Assembly: GCF_029909975.1 (NCBI RefSeq)
Contig: NZ_CP094516.1
Coordinates: 6,014,001 to 6,078,000 of the forward strand
Source of the DNA: Bradyrhizobium sp. ISRA430
Lineage (GTDB): Bacteria > Pseudomonadota > Alphaproteobacteria > Rhizobiales > Xanthobacteraceae
Direction of reading: 5' to 3'
Length of the DNA: 64,000 nt
In this document: in pieces, positions 16,322-23,881 of the stretch
How positions within the stretch are numbered: position 1 is the first letter of the stretch
Layout of the letters: each line of letters begins with the position of its first letter
Notes under the pieces: model-generated
The model's database searches: none
Told to the model about the DNA's origin: nothing
What the model saw: only the letters and a program-made list of their open reading frames with translations
Program-made: the position numbers and the translations under genes

Positions 16322-17209
16322 TCACTTATGGATCAGCGTACCCGTGCCCTGATTGGTGAAGAGCTCGAGCAGCACGGCGTGCTGCATCTTGCCGTCGATG
16401 ATGACGACGCCCTGCACGCCCTGTTCGAGCGCATAGATGCAGGTCTCGACCTTCGGGATCATGCCGCCGGAAATGGTGCCGTCGGCGATCAGCTTGCGCG
16501 CGTCCTTCACCGAAAGCTGCGGGATCAGCTTCTTGGACTTGTCGAGCACGCCCGGCACGTCGGTGAGGAGCAGCAGGCGCTTGGCCTTGAGCGCGCCGGC
16601 CACGGCACCTGCAAAGGTGTCGGCGTTGACGTTGAAGGTCTGGCCCTCCTTCGAGGTCGCGAGCGGCGCCAGCACCGGGATCAGCTCGTAGCCGATGAGC
16701 TGATTGAGCAGCGTCAGGTCGACCTTCTCCGGTTCGCCGACGAAGCCGAGATCGACCACCTTCTCGATGTTGGAGCCGGGATCGATCATGGTGCGCGTCG
16801 CCTTGGTGGCGCGAACCATGTTGCCGTCCTTGCCGCAGAGGCCGACGGCCTTGCCGCCGGCTTCGTTGATGTAACCGACGAGCTGCTTGTTGATGGAGCC
16901 GGCCAGCACCATCTCGACGATCTCGATGGTCGCGGCATCGGTGATGCGCAGGCCGGCGGCGAACTCCGACTGGATGCCGAGGCGCTTCAGCATGGTCGCG
17001 ATCTGCGGCCCGCCGCCATGCACCACCACCGGATTGATCGCGGTCTGCTCGAGCAGCACGATGTCGCGGGCAAAGTTCTTCGCAGTCTCCTCGTCGCCCA
17101 TGGCATGACCGCCATATTTGATGACGATGGTCTCTTCGTCATACTGCTGCATGTGCGGCAGCGCTTCGGACAGGATGCGGGCCTGGTCGAGCGGGGAGAT
17201 GTCGGTCAT
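16322..17209 (-). CDS. argB: Acetylglutamate kinase
   Basis: The 295-residue amino-acid kinase catalyses the second step of arginine synthesis. Substrate and ATP motifs are visible: KYGGHAM at residues 31-37, HGGGPQI at 64-70, the nucleotide-binding [12 protein letters not shown], and [13 protein letters not shown] near the C-terminus. The N-terminal helix before the first strand (about 1-25) fits the arginine-feedback-sensitive hexameric type. It lies downstream of engB-DUF423 on the same strand. Confidence 0.97.
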   Translation of the reverse strand: MTDISPLDQARILSEALPHMQQYDEETIVIKYGGHAMGDEETAKNFARDIVLLEQTAINPVVVHGGGPQIATMLKRLGIQSEFAAGLRITDAATIEIVEMVLAGSINKQLVGYINEAGGKAVGLCGKDGNMVRATKATRTMIDPGSNIEKVVDLGFVGEPEKVDLTLLNQLIGYELIPVLAPLATSKEGQTFNVNADTFAGAVAGALKAKRLLLLTDVPGVLDKSKKLIPQLSVKDARKLIADGTISGGMIPKVETCIYALEQGVQGVVIIDGKMQHAVLLELFTNQGTGTLIHK

Positions 17210-17312
17210 GGGCGGATCTCGCTGGCGGGACTGTCGGGCCGCGTTCTATCCGATTGGCGGGGCTGGCGCAAAGCGTTGTGCTCTACCCTCTGGTCTCTAA
17301 CCGCGGAGACAG

Positions 17313-17360
17313 ACCCCTCATCCGGCGCTGCGCGCCACCTTCTCCCACAAGGGGAGAAGG
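17313..17360. repeat. Short palindromic repeat (family E-like half element)
   Basis: CCCCTCATCCGGCGCTGCGC followed by caccttctccc and acaaggggagaagg. It looks like one half of a widespread repeat. It lies between argB and the DUF423 gene. Confidence 0.5.
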
Positions 17361-17369
17361 AAGACGGCG

Positions 17370-17738
17370 CTAATTCCGCCGCCACACCGCCGCCAGCGTC
17401 ACCGCCAGCCAGCTCACGATCATCAGCGTCCCGCCCGTCGGCGCGGCGTAGGGAAACAGCGAATGGCCGGCGTATTGGCGCAAGCTGAGGTCGCCGGCGA
17501 ACAGCGTCGCCGCGATCACGAAGCCGAACGCGGCGGTAAGGCCAATTCCGCCGTGCAGAAGTCCGCGTGCGACCAGTGCGACTGAGGCGAGTATGGCGGT
17601 TGCATGAAACAGCAGCATGGCGCTCGCGGAGGCGAGCCGGCCGGCATCGGCGCCGTGGGCGGACGCGGCCGCCAGCGCCACGCCGGCGGCGCCCATCAGG
17701 CCGGCAAGCCCGATCAGCACGCGCAAGGCTGCCATCAC
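17370..17738 (-). CDS. DUF423 family membrane protein
   Basis: A 122-residue protein with four hydrophobic segments. The first ([20 protein letters not shown]) runs into AHG, and the last ([20 protein letters not shown]) ends the protein; both are typical of DUF423 (YgdD-like). It overlaps the engB stop codon by 4 bp (ATGA type), so translation is coupled. Its function is not known. Confidence 0.87.
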   Translation of the reverse strand: MMAALRVLIGLAGLMGAAGVALAAASAHGADAGRLASASAMLLFHATAILASVALVARGLLHGGIGLTAAFGFVIAATLFAGDLSLRQYAGHSLFPYAAPTGGTLMIVSWLAVTLAAVWRRN

Positions 17739-18388
17739 GAGCCCCGCTCGTCCAGGAGCCGCGCCATCGCGGCACGCAGCTCCGCCATGCCGGCCGAGCT
17801 GCGCGAGGAGGTGGCAAGCACGTTCGGGAAGGCGGCCGGGTGTTTGGTCAGCGCGGCTTCGGTCTCGGCGATACGCGCGGCAAGCTCGGAGGCCTTCACC
17901 TGGTCGGCCTTGGTCAGCACGATCTGGTAGCTGACGGCCGAGCGGTCGAGCGTCTTCAGGATCTCGAGATCGACGTCTTTCAGCCCGTGCCGCGCATCGA
18001 TCAGCACGTAGACGCGCGCGAGGCTGGCGCGCCCGAGCAGGAATTTGTGGATCAGGCCGGTCCAGGACGCGACCTGCGTCTTCGGCGCCTTGGCGTAGCC
18101 ATAGCCGGGCATGTCGACGAGCCGCAGGTCGGACCTTCCCGGGACTTCGAAGAAGATCAGCTCCTGCGTGCGGCCCGGCGTATGCGAGGTGCGCGCGAGG
18201 TTGTTGCGGCCGGTCAGCGCGTTGATCAAGCTCGACTTGCCGACATTGGAGCGACCGGCAAAGGCGATCTCCAGCCCCGCCATCGGTGGCAGCGTCGCAA
18301 TCGAGGGCGAGGCCCAGATGAACTGCCAGTCGCGGGCGAACAGCTTTCGCCCGGCTTCGATCAGCTTCGCATCTTTATCGTCGTTCAT
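17735..18388 (-). CDS. engB: Ribosome biogenesis GTP-binding protein EngB (YihA/YsxC)
   Basis: The 217-residue GTPase has G1 GRSNVGKSS at residues 45-53, G2 with [10 protein letters not shown]3 DMPGYG at 92-97, G4 as TKAD and G5 near ATSSRSS. EngB helps assemble the large ribosomal subunit. It follows yidC on the same strand, separated by a short palindromic repeat, and couples to the DUF423 gene by a 4-bp overlap. Confidence 0.96.
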   Translation of the reverse strand: MNDDKDAKLIEAGRKLFARDWQFIWASPSIATLPPMAGLEIAFAGRSNVGKSSLINALTGRNNLARTSHTPGRTQELIFFEVPGRSDLRLVDMPGYGYAKAPKTQVASWTGLIHKFLLGRASLARVYVLIDARHGLKDVDLEILKTLDRSAVSYQIVLTKADQVKASELAARIAETEAALTKHPAAFPNVLATSSRSSAGMAELRAAMARLLDERGS

Positions 18389-18411
18389 GCGAAGGCTCGC
18401 TGTTTCCTCAC

Positions 18412-18495
18412 GTCATTGCGAGCGAAGCGAGGCAATCCAGACTCTCTCCGCGGAAACAGTCTGGATTGCTTCGTCGCTTCGCTCCTCGCAATGAC
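18412..18495. repeat. Palindromic repeat, family C
   Basis: GTCATTGCGAGCGAAGCGAG and its inverted copy (CTTCGCTCCTCGCAATGAC) enclose about 40 bp that include a further inverted pair, aatccagact and agtctggatt. This repeat type is common in many proteobacteria. It sits between yidC and engB. Confidence 0.8.
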
Positions 18496-18497
18496 GG

Positions 18498-20354
18498 TTA
18501 CGTCGCCTTCCTTGCGAACGTCGCCTTGAGATTGTCGAACAGCTCCACCTTCACGCCGTTGCGGCGCATGATGAAGCTCTGCTGGACCACCGAGAGCGTG
18601 TTGTTCCAGGCCCAGTAGATCACGAGGCCCGCCGGGAAGCCCGCCAGCATGAAGGTGAAGATCAGCGGCATCCAGTTGAAGATGATCTGCTGCGTCGGAT
18701 CCGGCGGCGTCGGGTTCAGCTTCATCTGGAACCACATCGTGATGCCCATGATGATCGGCCAGATGCCGAGCGCGAGATAATGGCCGAACACCGGGATCGT
18801 GGTCGGATCGAATGGGATCAAGCCGAACAGGGTAAACAGGTTGGTCGGATCGGGCGCCGAGAGATCCTTGATCCAGCCGTAGAACGGCGCGTGCCGCATC
18901 TCGATGGTGACGAACAACACCTTGTAGAGCGAGAAGAACACCGGGATCTGGATCACTACGGGAAGACAGCCGGCGACCGGGTTGATCTTCTCCTTGCGGT
19001 AGATCTCCATCATCTCCTGCTGCTGCTTCACCTTGTCGTCGGGATAGCGCTCCTTGAGCGCCTGAAGCTGCGGCTGGATCGACTTCATCTTCGCCATCGA
19101 GGCGTAGGACTTGTTCGCCAGCGGGAAGAACAGCAGCTTCACGATCACGGTGACAAGCAGGATCGAGATGCCGAAATTGCCGAAGAAGCGGTAGAAGAAG
19201 TCGAGGCCGAGGAACATCGGCTTGGTGATGAAGTAGAACCAGCCCCAGTCGATCAAGAGATCGAAGTGGTTGAGGCCGAGCTCCCTGTTGTAGCCGCCGA
19301 GGCCCGCCAGTGGGAAGTTGATGCCGACGACACCGGCTTCCTTGGCGCCCGCGAACAGCCGCGCCTTCGCCGTCGCCGTGCCGCCGATCGCAACGGTGAC
19401 GGGATCGAGCAGATAGTCGGTCTGGTAGGTGTGTACGTTGCCGGTGGGGTTCGACGAGAAGCGCGCCTGAAGCTGCGCGCTGGTGTCGGGCAACAGCGCC
19501 GAGGCCCAATACTTGTCGGTGATGCCGAGCCAGCCATTGGTGGCCTTGAAATTCACCTGCTTGGCTTCGTCGATCTTCTTGTAGGCATATTCCTGCAGGC
19601 CGTGCTCGCCGAGATAGCCGATCAGGCCTTCATGCAGGATGTAGTAGCCCGAGACCTGCGGCGTGCCGTGGCGCGAGATCAGCGCGAACGGATAGAGCGT
19701 GACCGGCGCGTTGCCGACATTGCTCACCTCGTCCTTGACCGTGAAGAGATAGTGGTCGTCGACCGAGATGGTCCGGCGGAAGGTGAGCCCCTCGCCATTG
19801 TCCCATTTCAGCGTCACCGGCGTCGACGGCGTCAGGTTGCCGCTGCCGTCCTGCTGCCAGACGGTCTGGGCGTCTGGCATCTTCGCCGTCACGCCCGTCG
19901 CTGCTACCCAGCCGAACTCCGCGTAATAGGGTTCGGCCGTGCCGGAAGGAGAATAGAGGATGATCGGCGGCGATTTCGGGTCGACCGTCTCGCGGTACTG
20001 CACCAGCGCGAGGTCGTCGATGCGGCCGCCCTTCAGCGAGATCGAGCCGGCAAGCCGCGGTGTGTCGATCTTCACGCGCGGAGCCGCGGCAATCGCGGTC
20101 TCGCGGCTGACGGCCGGCTGCGCCTGCTGGCTTGCACCTGGCGTCGCGGCGGGCTGTGGCGCGTTGCCCGACTGCGGCGTGGCGCCCGGCGTCGGAGAGG
20201 CCGCCGGCTGGGGCGCGTTCTTCTGCAACTCGGCCTGCACCTGCTGCTGGGCGCGCTGCTTCTCCATCTGCGGCACGTTGTAGAAATACTGCCAGGCGAT
20301 CAGCACCAGGCCGGACAGAATGACGGCGAGAATGGTGTTGCGGTTGTCGGTCAT
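18498..20354 (-). CDS. yidC: Membrane protein insertase YidC
   Basis: The 618-residue product has an N-terminal membrane anchor (NTILAVILSGLVLIAWQYFY), a Pro/Ala/Gln-rich linker (about 30-85), the periplasmic beta-supersandwich domain (about 90-360) and the conserved five-helix insertase core. The core shows GNFGISILLVTVIVKLLFFP, PVAGCLPVVIQIPVFFSLYK and the last helices ending in QSFIMRRNGVKVELFDN. It inserts inner-membrane proteins alone or with SecYEG. Gene order rpmH-rnpA-yidC is the conserved one; the gene starts 17 bp after rnpA. Confidence 0.97.
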   Translation of the reverse strand: MTDNRNTILAVILSGLVLIAWQYFYNVPQMEKQRAQQQVQAELQKNAPQPAASPTPGATPQSGNAPQPAATPGASQQAQPAVSRETAIAAAPRVKIDTPRLAGSISLKGGRIDDLALVQYRETVDPKSPPIILYSPSGTAEPYYAEFGWVAATGVTAKMPDAQTVWQQDGSGNLTPSTPVTLKWDNGEGLTFRRTISVDDHYLFTVKDEVSNVGNAPVTLYPFALISRHGTPQVSGYYILHEGLIGYLGEHGLQEYAYKKIDEAKQVNFKATNGWLGITDKYWASALLPDTSAQLQARFSSNPTGNVHTYQTDYLLDPVTVAIGGTATAKARLFAGAKEAGVVGINFPLAGLGGYNRELGLNHFDLLIDWGWFYFITKPMFLGLDFFYRFFGNFGISILLVTVIVKLLFFPLANKSYASMAKMKSIQPQLQALKERYPDDKVKQQQEMMEIYRKEKINPVAGCLPVVIQIPVFFSLYKVLFVTIEMRHAPFYGWIKDLSAPDPTNLFTLFGLIPFDPTTIPVFGHYLALGIWPIIMGITMWFQMKLNPTPPDPTQQIIFNWMPLIFTFMLAGFPAGLVIYWAWNNTLSVVQQSFIMRRNGVKVELFDNLKATFARKAT

Positions 20355-20370
20355 CTCTTGTGTCTCGTCA

Positions 20371-20781
20371 TCAATCCGGTTTGCGGCTGGTCGCGGAGGA
20401 CGGGGCGGGCTTCACGCCGCGTCCCTTCGACGGTCCCTTCGGCAGTCCCTTGGGCGCCTGCCGCGCGGGCTTCCTGAACGCGGCGCGGAGGTCGTCGAGC
20501 ATCGTCGCGAAGTCGCGCGTGAGCGCCTCCCTTCGGCCGACTAGTACATAGTCATGATGGGGGAGCATTGACACCGGCTCGAGCCGCTTCACCAATTCGC
20601 GAAGCCTGCGCCGAATGCGATTGCGCTCGGTGGCGGTGCCGTTCTTCTTGGTAACGGTAAAGCCGACCCGGATCGGGCCGCTGTCATCACGGCGACGGCT
20701 TTGCAGGATGAACGCGCTGGCGTTCACCCGCGCGCTATTGGCAACGGCGAGGAAATCCGCCCGCTGCCTCAGCCGTTCCAT
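20371..20781 (-). CDS. rnpA: Ribonuclease P protein component
   Basis: A basic 136-residue protein starting MERLRQRADFLAVANSARVN. The RNR motif, RNRIRRRLREL, is intact at about residues 54-64. The C-terminal 35 residues are a Pro/Lys/Ser-rich tail that extends past the usual family length. It is the protein partner of RNase P RNA, which cleaves tRNA 5' leaders. It is transcribed together with rpmH 24 bp upstream and yidC downstream. Confidence 0.95.
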   Translation of the reverse strand: MERLRQRADFLAVANSARVNASAFILQSRRRDDSGPIRVGFTVTKKNGTATERNRIRRRLRELVKRLEPVSMLPHHDYVLVGRREALTRDFATMLDDLRAAFRKPARQAPKGLPKGPSKGRGVKPAPSSATSRKPD

Positions 20782-20805
20782 GATGAAATCCCAAAAGGGT
20801 CCGGC

Positions 20806-20940
20806 TCAGGCGCTCAGACGCTTGCGGCCGCGGGCGCGGCGGGCGGCGAGGACCTTGCGGCCGCCGGCGGTGGCGAGACGGGCGCGGAAGCCGTGACGGC
20901 GCTTGCGCACCAGTTTGCTGGGTTGATAAGTCCGCTTCAC
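20806..20940 (-). CDS. rpmH: 50S ribosomal protein L34 (GTG start)
   Basis: 44 residues, (M)[20 protein letters not shown] onward, the full expected L34 length. The start must be the GTG at 20938-20940, as L34 always begins (M)KRT(Y/F)QPS. The in-frame ATG 90 bp further upstream would add unrelated residues and lies in the leader. It is the first gene of rpmH-rnpA-yidC. Confidence 0.95.
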   Translation of the reverse strand: MKRTYQPSKLVRKRRHGFRARLATAGGRKVLAARRARGRKRLSA

Positions 20941-21078
20941 GGGTTGTTCTCCGCTGACCGGGCAATTTGCCTGTAGAATTGATGGTAAAGTCCGGAAGAT
21001 GCGGCCCAAAGCGGCCCTTTCCGGCCCCAAGAGAGCCGCTCCCGACCAAGCCGGGTCATCGCGGACAATTCGGCGCGG

Positions 21079-21107
21079 CTTATATGCGAGCGCCTCCTTT
21101 TCGTCAA
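21079..21107 (-). promoter_or_regulatory. Predicted sigma-70-type promoter for rpmH-rnpA-yidC
   Basis: Read on the minus strand: TTGACG (complement of 21102-21107), a 17-bp spacer, and TATAAG (complement of 21079-21084). This is close to consensus and predicts a start near 21072, giving an untranslated leader of about 130 nt before the rpmH GTG. Confidence 0.65.
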
Positions 21108-21227
21108 CGCCGCAGGTAGGCGCAGGTCGAGTGAATATCGCTGTTTCGGCGGTGTTTTTAACCGAAGAGGTAGCGACTCGCGGCTTCCGGGCTTACATCC
21201 GACCCCGGGAGATTAGCGATCCGTAAT

Positions 21228-22787
21228 TTGACCGGGGCTGGCAGCGGACCGCATTCTTCACAAGCGAAGGCAGTGAGGGCGAATTTCGTGGCAGCGACAG
21301 ACCTCCAGCCGACCCAGGAGATGGATCAGCCGGACCGGCCGGCGCCGCGGCCGCGTGAGCCGCGCCGGCTCGGCTTGTCCGGCAAGCTGCTGGTGCTGAC
21401 CGTTCCCCTGGTGATGATCGCGGCCAGCCTGCTCTACGTGCCGGCGATCGCGAATTTCTGGGTCAACCGCCTGAACGACCGTGTCGCCGCAGCCAACACC
21501 GCAGCTCTCGTGCTCGACGCGGCGCCGCTCGGCATGGTTCCCGATTCGCTGTCGCGGCAGATCCTGAAAAGCATCAATGCGCGCGCGGTCGCGATCAAGA
21601 TGGGCCAGCAGCGCCGGCTGCTCGCCAGCGACAACCTGCCGGCCGCGATCGAGCACGACATCGACCTGCGCGACATGACGGCGTGGCAGGCGATCACCGG
21701 CTCGTTCGAGATGATGCTGGAGACCGGCAACCAGGCCATCCGCATCGTCGGCCCCGGCGTGGGCAATGCCCAGTTCATCGAAATCGTCACCGACGAGCAG
21801 CCGCTGCGGCAATCGATGTACCGCTTCTCCCGCAATGTCGTGGTGGTCGCGCTGATCATCGCGGCCCTGACCGCGGGCCTGGTCTACCTCGCGCTCCACT
21901 ATCTCTTCGTGCGGCCGATGCGGCGGCTCACCGCGAGCCTGGTCGGTTTCCACGAGAATCCCGAGAGCTCGGCGCGCATCATCGTGCCGAGTCAGCGCGG
22001 CGACGAGATCGGGGTGGCCGAGCGCGAGCTGTCGGACATGCAGCGCGACCTGATGTCGATGCTGCATCAGAAGAGCCGGCTCGCGGCCCTCGGCCTTGCC
22101 GTCTCCAAGATCAACCACGACCTGCGCAATCTGCTCGCTTCGGCGCAGCTTTTGTCGGACCAGCTCGCCAGCGTGCCCGATCCGCGGGTGCAACGCTTTG
22201 CGCCGAAGCTCGTGCGCTCGCTCGAGCGCGCCATCGCCTTCTGCCAGTCGACGCTGTCCTACGGCCGCGCTCAGGAGGCCGCGCCCGACCGCCGCATGAT
22301 CCTGATCGAGCCGGTGGTCGCCGAGGTGCGCGAGACCGCGGGCCTCGTCACTGACGCATCAATCGCCTGGGTTGCCGCGATCGAGCGTGGGCTCGCGATC
22401 GATGCCGATCCCGATCAGCTCTTCCGCGTGCTGCTGAATCTCGTGCGCAATGCCGCCCAGGCACTGGAGACCCATTCGTCCGGCGACGGTGGCGTGCAGC
22501 AGATCCGGATCACCGGCAAGCGCGAAGGCGCGGTCGCGATCCTGGAAGTCTCCGACACCGGCCCGGGCGTGCCCGAAAAGACCCGGGAGCACCTGTTCGA
22601 GGCGTTCCAGACGTCGGGGCGCCCCGGCGGCAGCGGTCTCGGTCTTGCGATCGCCGCCGAGCTCGTCCGCGCCCATGGCGGCGACATTCATCTGGTCGAA
22701 GGCACCATCGGCGCCACCTTCCGGATCGTCATCCCCGACCGCCCCGTGGAACTCCTCTCCATCCGCAACGAGCGGGCGAGGGCGTAA
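21228..22787 (+). CDS. HAMP-domain sensor histidine kinase (orphan)
   Basis: 519 residues. After a soluble N-terminus, membrane segments lie at about 52-76 and 204-228 and enclose a periplasmic sensor of about 125 residues. A HAMP linker follows (FVRPMRRLTASL...QRGDEIG). The phospho-accepting H-box reads KINHDLRNLLASAQ, and the ATPase part has N-box LLNLVRNAAQAL, G1 SDTGPGVP and G2 GGSGLGLAI. No response-regulator gene is adjacent, so its partner is elsewhere. The start could also be the in-frame ATG at 21321 (MDQPDRP). The stimulus is unknown. Confidence 0.92.
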   Translation: MTGAGSGPHSSQAKAVRANFVAATDLQPTQEMDQPDRPAPRPREPRRLGLSGKLLVLTVPLVMIAASLLYVPAIANFWVNRLNDRVAAANTAALVLDAAPLGMVPDSLSRQILKSINARAVAIKMGQQRRLLASDNLPAAIEHDIDLRDMTAWQAITGSFEMMLETGNQAIRIVGPGVGNAQFIEIVTDEQPLRQSMYRFSRNVVVVALIIAALTAGLVYLALHYLFVRPMRRLTASLVGFHENPESSARIIVPSQRGDEIGVAERELSDMQRDLMSMLHQKSRLAALGLAVSKINHDLRNLLASAQLLSDQLASVPDPRVQRFAPKLVRSLERAIAFCQSTLSYGRAQEAAPDRRMILIEPVVAEVRETAGLVTDASIAWVAAIERGLAIDADPDQLFRVLLNLVRNAAQALETHSSGDGGVQQIRITGKREGAVAILEVSDTGPGVPEKTREHLFEAFQTSGRPGGSGLGLAIAAELVRAHGGDIHLVEGTIGATFRIVIPDRPVELLSIRNERARA

Positions 22788-22848
22788 GGCTAGGCCAGCG
22801 GCCGAGTGCTTTCCCAGTTGTCATTTTGGAGTTCGCATACTCCACACG

Positions 22849-22938
22849 TGTCATTCCGGGGCGCGACGAAGTCGCGAGCCCGGAGCCTGCCATCGGGCCG
22901 GCCGAAGGCCGGACCCGATGGGGCCATCCCGGAATGAC
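22849..22938. repeat. Palindromic repeat, family D
   Basis: GTCATTCCGGGGCGCGACGA at the left and catcccggaatgac at the right form an inverted pair around a G/C-rich core that contains a further palindrome (ggccggccgaaggccgg). It lies in the 298-bp gap between the kinase gene and tRNA-Arg; the rest of that gap holds no gene I can support. Confidence 0.75.
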
Positions 22939-23085
22939 CAGGAGGAGGCGGAAAATGCCCCAAATACCCTCATCCCGGACCTTGCCAACCGAGGAAAGAG
23001 CGGTTAGTCAGAGCGCTCTTTCGCACCGCTTCCGGCTCCGTCCGGAAGATGCGGGCCATGCCCGCAATCGCTGTTTGCGAAACAC

Positions 23086-23162
23086 GCGCCCGTAGCTCAG
23101 CTGGATAGAGCATCAGACTACGAATCTGAGGGTCGGACGTTCGAATCGTTCCGGGCGCGCCA
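23086..23162 (+). tRNA. tRNA-Arg (anticodon ACG)
   Basis: A 77-nt cloverleaf. The acceptor stem is GCGCCCG/CGGGCGC, the D arm is in agctcagctggatagagc, the anticodon stem TCAGA/TCTGA holds loop CTACGAA (anticodon ACG), and the T arm has GTTCGAATC. The discriminator G and the CCA end are encoded. A 33-nt copy of its 3' part occurs at 35385-35417, so this gene is a likely integration target. Confidence 0.96.
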
Positions 23163-23261
23163 TTTCGTCAGAGCACGCATTCATAGCCGCAAGCCACCAA
23201 TAATACGGCACAATACGACAGACGCCGCCGTGCACAGGGCGACCCGAGTATGCGTCGGGTC

Positions 23262-23646
23262 TCAGGCGGCGCGTTCGATCCTGTAGGGCCGGACCGGCAG
23301 GTTGGCCGGAATTTTCCACGCCTCGCCGATCTTGTGAATCAGATCTACCGTAAGCGCGCGCCGACGCGAAAGAATCTCCGAAGCGCGAGAGCGCGAACCT
23401 AAAAGCTCAGCCAGCTCGGCCCTGAGTATGTCCGAGCTCCTCGATTGCATAGCTGAGCACGTCGATCGGATCAAAACGCTTGCCGCTCTCGATCGGCCAT
23501 CGCTTCGCCTCGTATATTTCGACGAGCGCGAGGAGGTCATCGAGCCGGTCACCCTTCTCGGTGCCTTCAGCAGCCCCCCAATATGCATCGATCTCGGCGA
23601 GCGCCGCATGATGATCTTTATCGCTCTTGATCGGTCGGATTTCCAT
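23262..23646 (-). pseudogene. higA: HigA-type antitoxin gene, frameshifted
   Basis: The N-terminal part starts at ATG 23646 (MEIRPIKSDKDHHAALAEID ... EGDRLDDLLALVEIYEAKRW) and matches the HigA leader region. The DNA-binding XRE half (AELAELLGSRSRASEILSRR ...) continues in another frame to the stop at 23262. The frames join where the coding strand reads CAGGGCC; removing one G restores GHTQ-AELAELLGSRSRASE. It is therefore a one-base insertion at about 23420-23422, either real decay or a sequencing slip in a G run. The intact protein would be an antitoxin and autorepressor paired with HigB. Confidence 0.75.
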
Positions 23647-23658
23647 GGATCGTTCGCT

Positions 23659-23868
23659 TTAAAACTGCGGGACGGTCAGCGCATCGATGCTGTCGTATTC
23701 GGCATGGGTTCCGACGACCTTTACAAAGGCCACTTGTCGGCGGAAATCGAAAGCCACCTTCCCGCAACTTCGAACCTGACGCGCTCGCGGTTCAGAACCT
23801 TCGATTTCGGAGCTGCCCTCTGGACCTCATCCGTCGAAGCCCAGTGTGCCGCCTTAACCGGCGTGGCG
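23659..23868 (-). pseudogene. higB: HigB-type toxin remnant, truncated and frameshifted
   Basis: Directly upstream of the higA remnant on the same strand. One frame reads KAAHWASTDEVQRAAPKSKV ... RVRFEVAGRWLSISADKW, the HigB core with its conserved Trp. A second frame then continues FVKVVGTHAEYDSIDALTV, the HigB C-terminal block, ending at 23659. The frames break near 23730. The N-terminal start region is missing and the end of the autotransporter gene lies there instead. HigB toxins cut mRNA at the ribosome; this copy cannot be intact. Confidence 0.65.
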
Positions 23869-23881
23869 CCGGATGTCGTGT

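Noticed and set aside
18780..20477. 565-residue plus-strand frame opposite yidC
   Set aside because: Antisense shadow; composition (Arg/His/Leu/Glu-rich) is typical of a reversed GC-rich gene.
1270..22938. Palindromic repeats as a possible CRISPR array
   Set aside because: Repeats are dispersed singly between genes, differ by family, have no regular spacers, and no cas gene is present.
23113..23319. Minus-strand reading frame ending MARPERFERPT over tRNA-Arg
   Set aside because: It is the reverse complement of the tRNA; this phrase is a well-known false protein. The same applies to the frame over 35385-35417.
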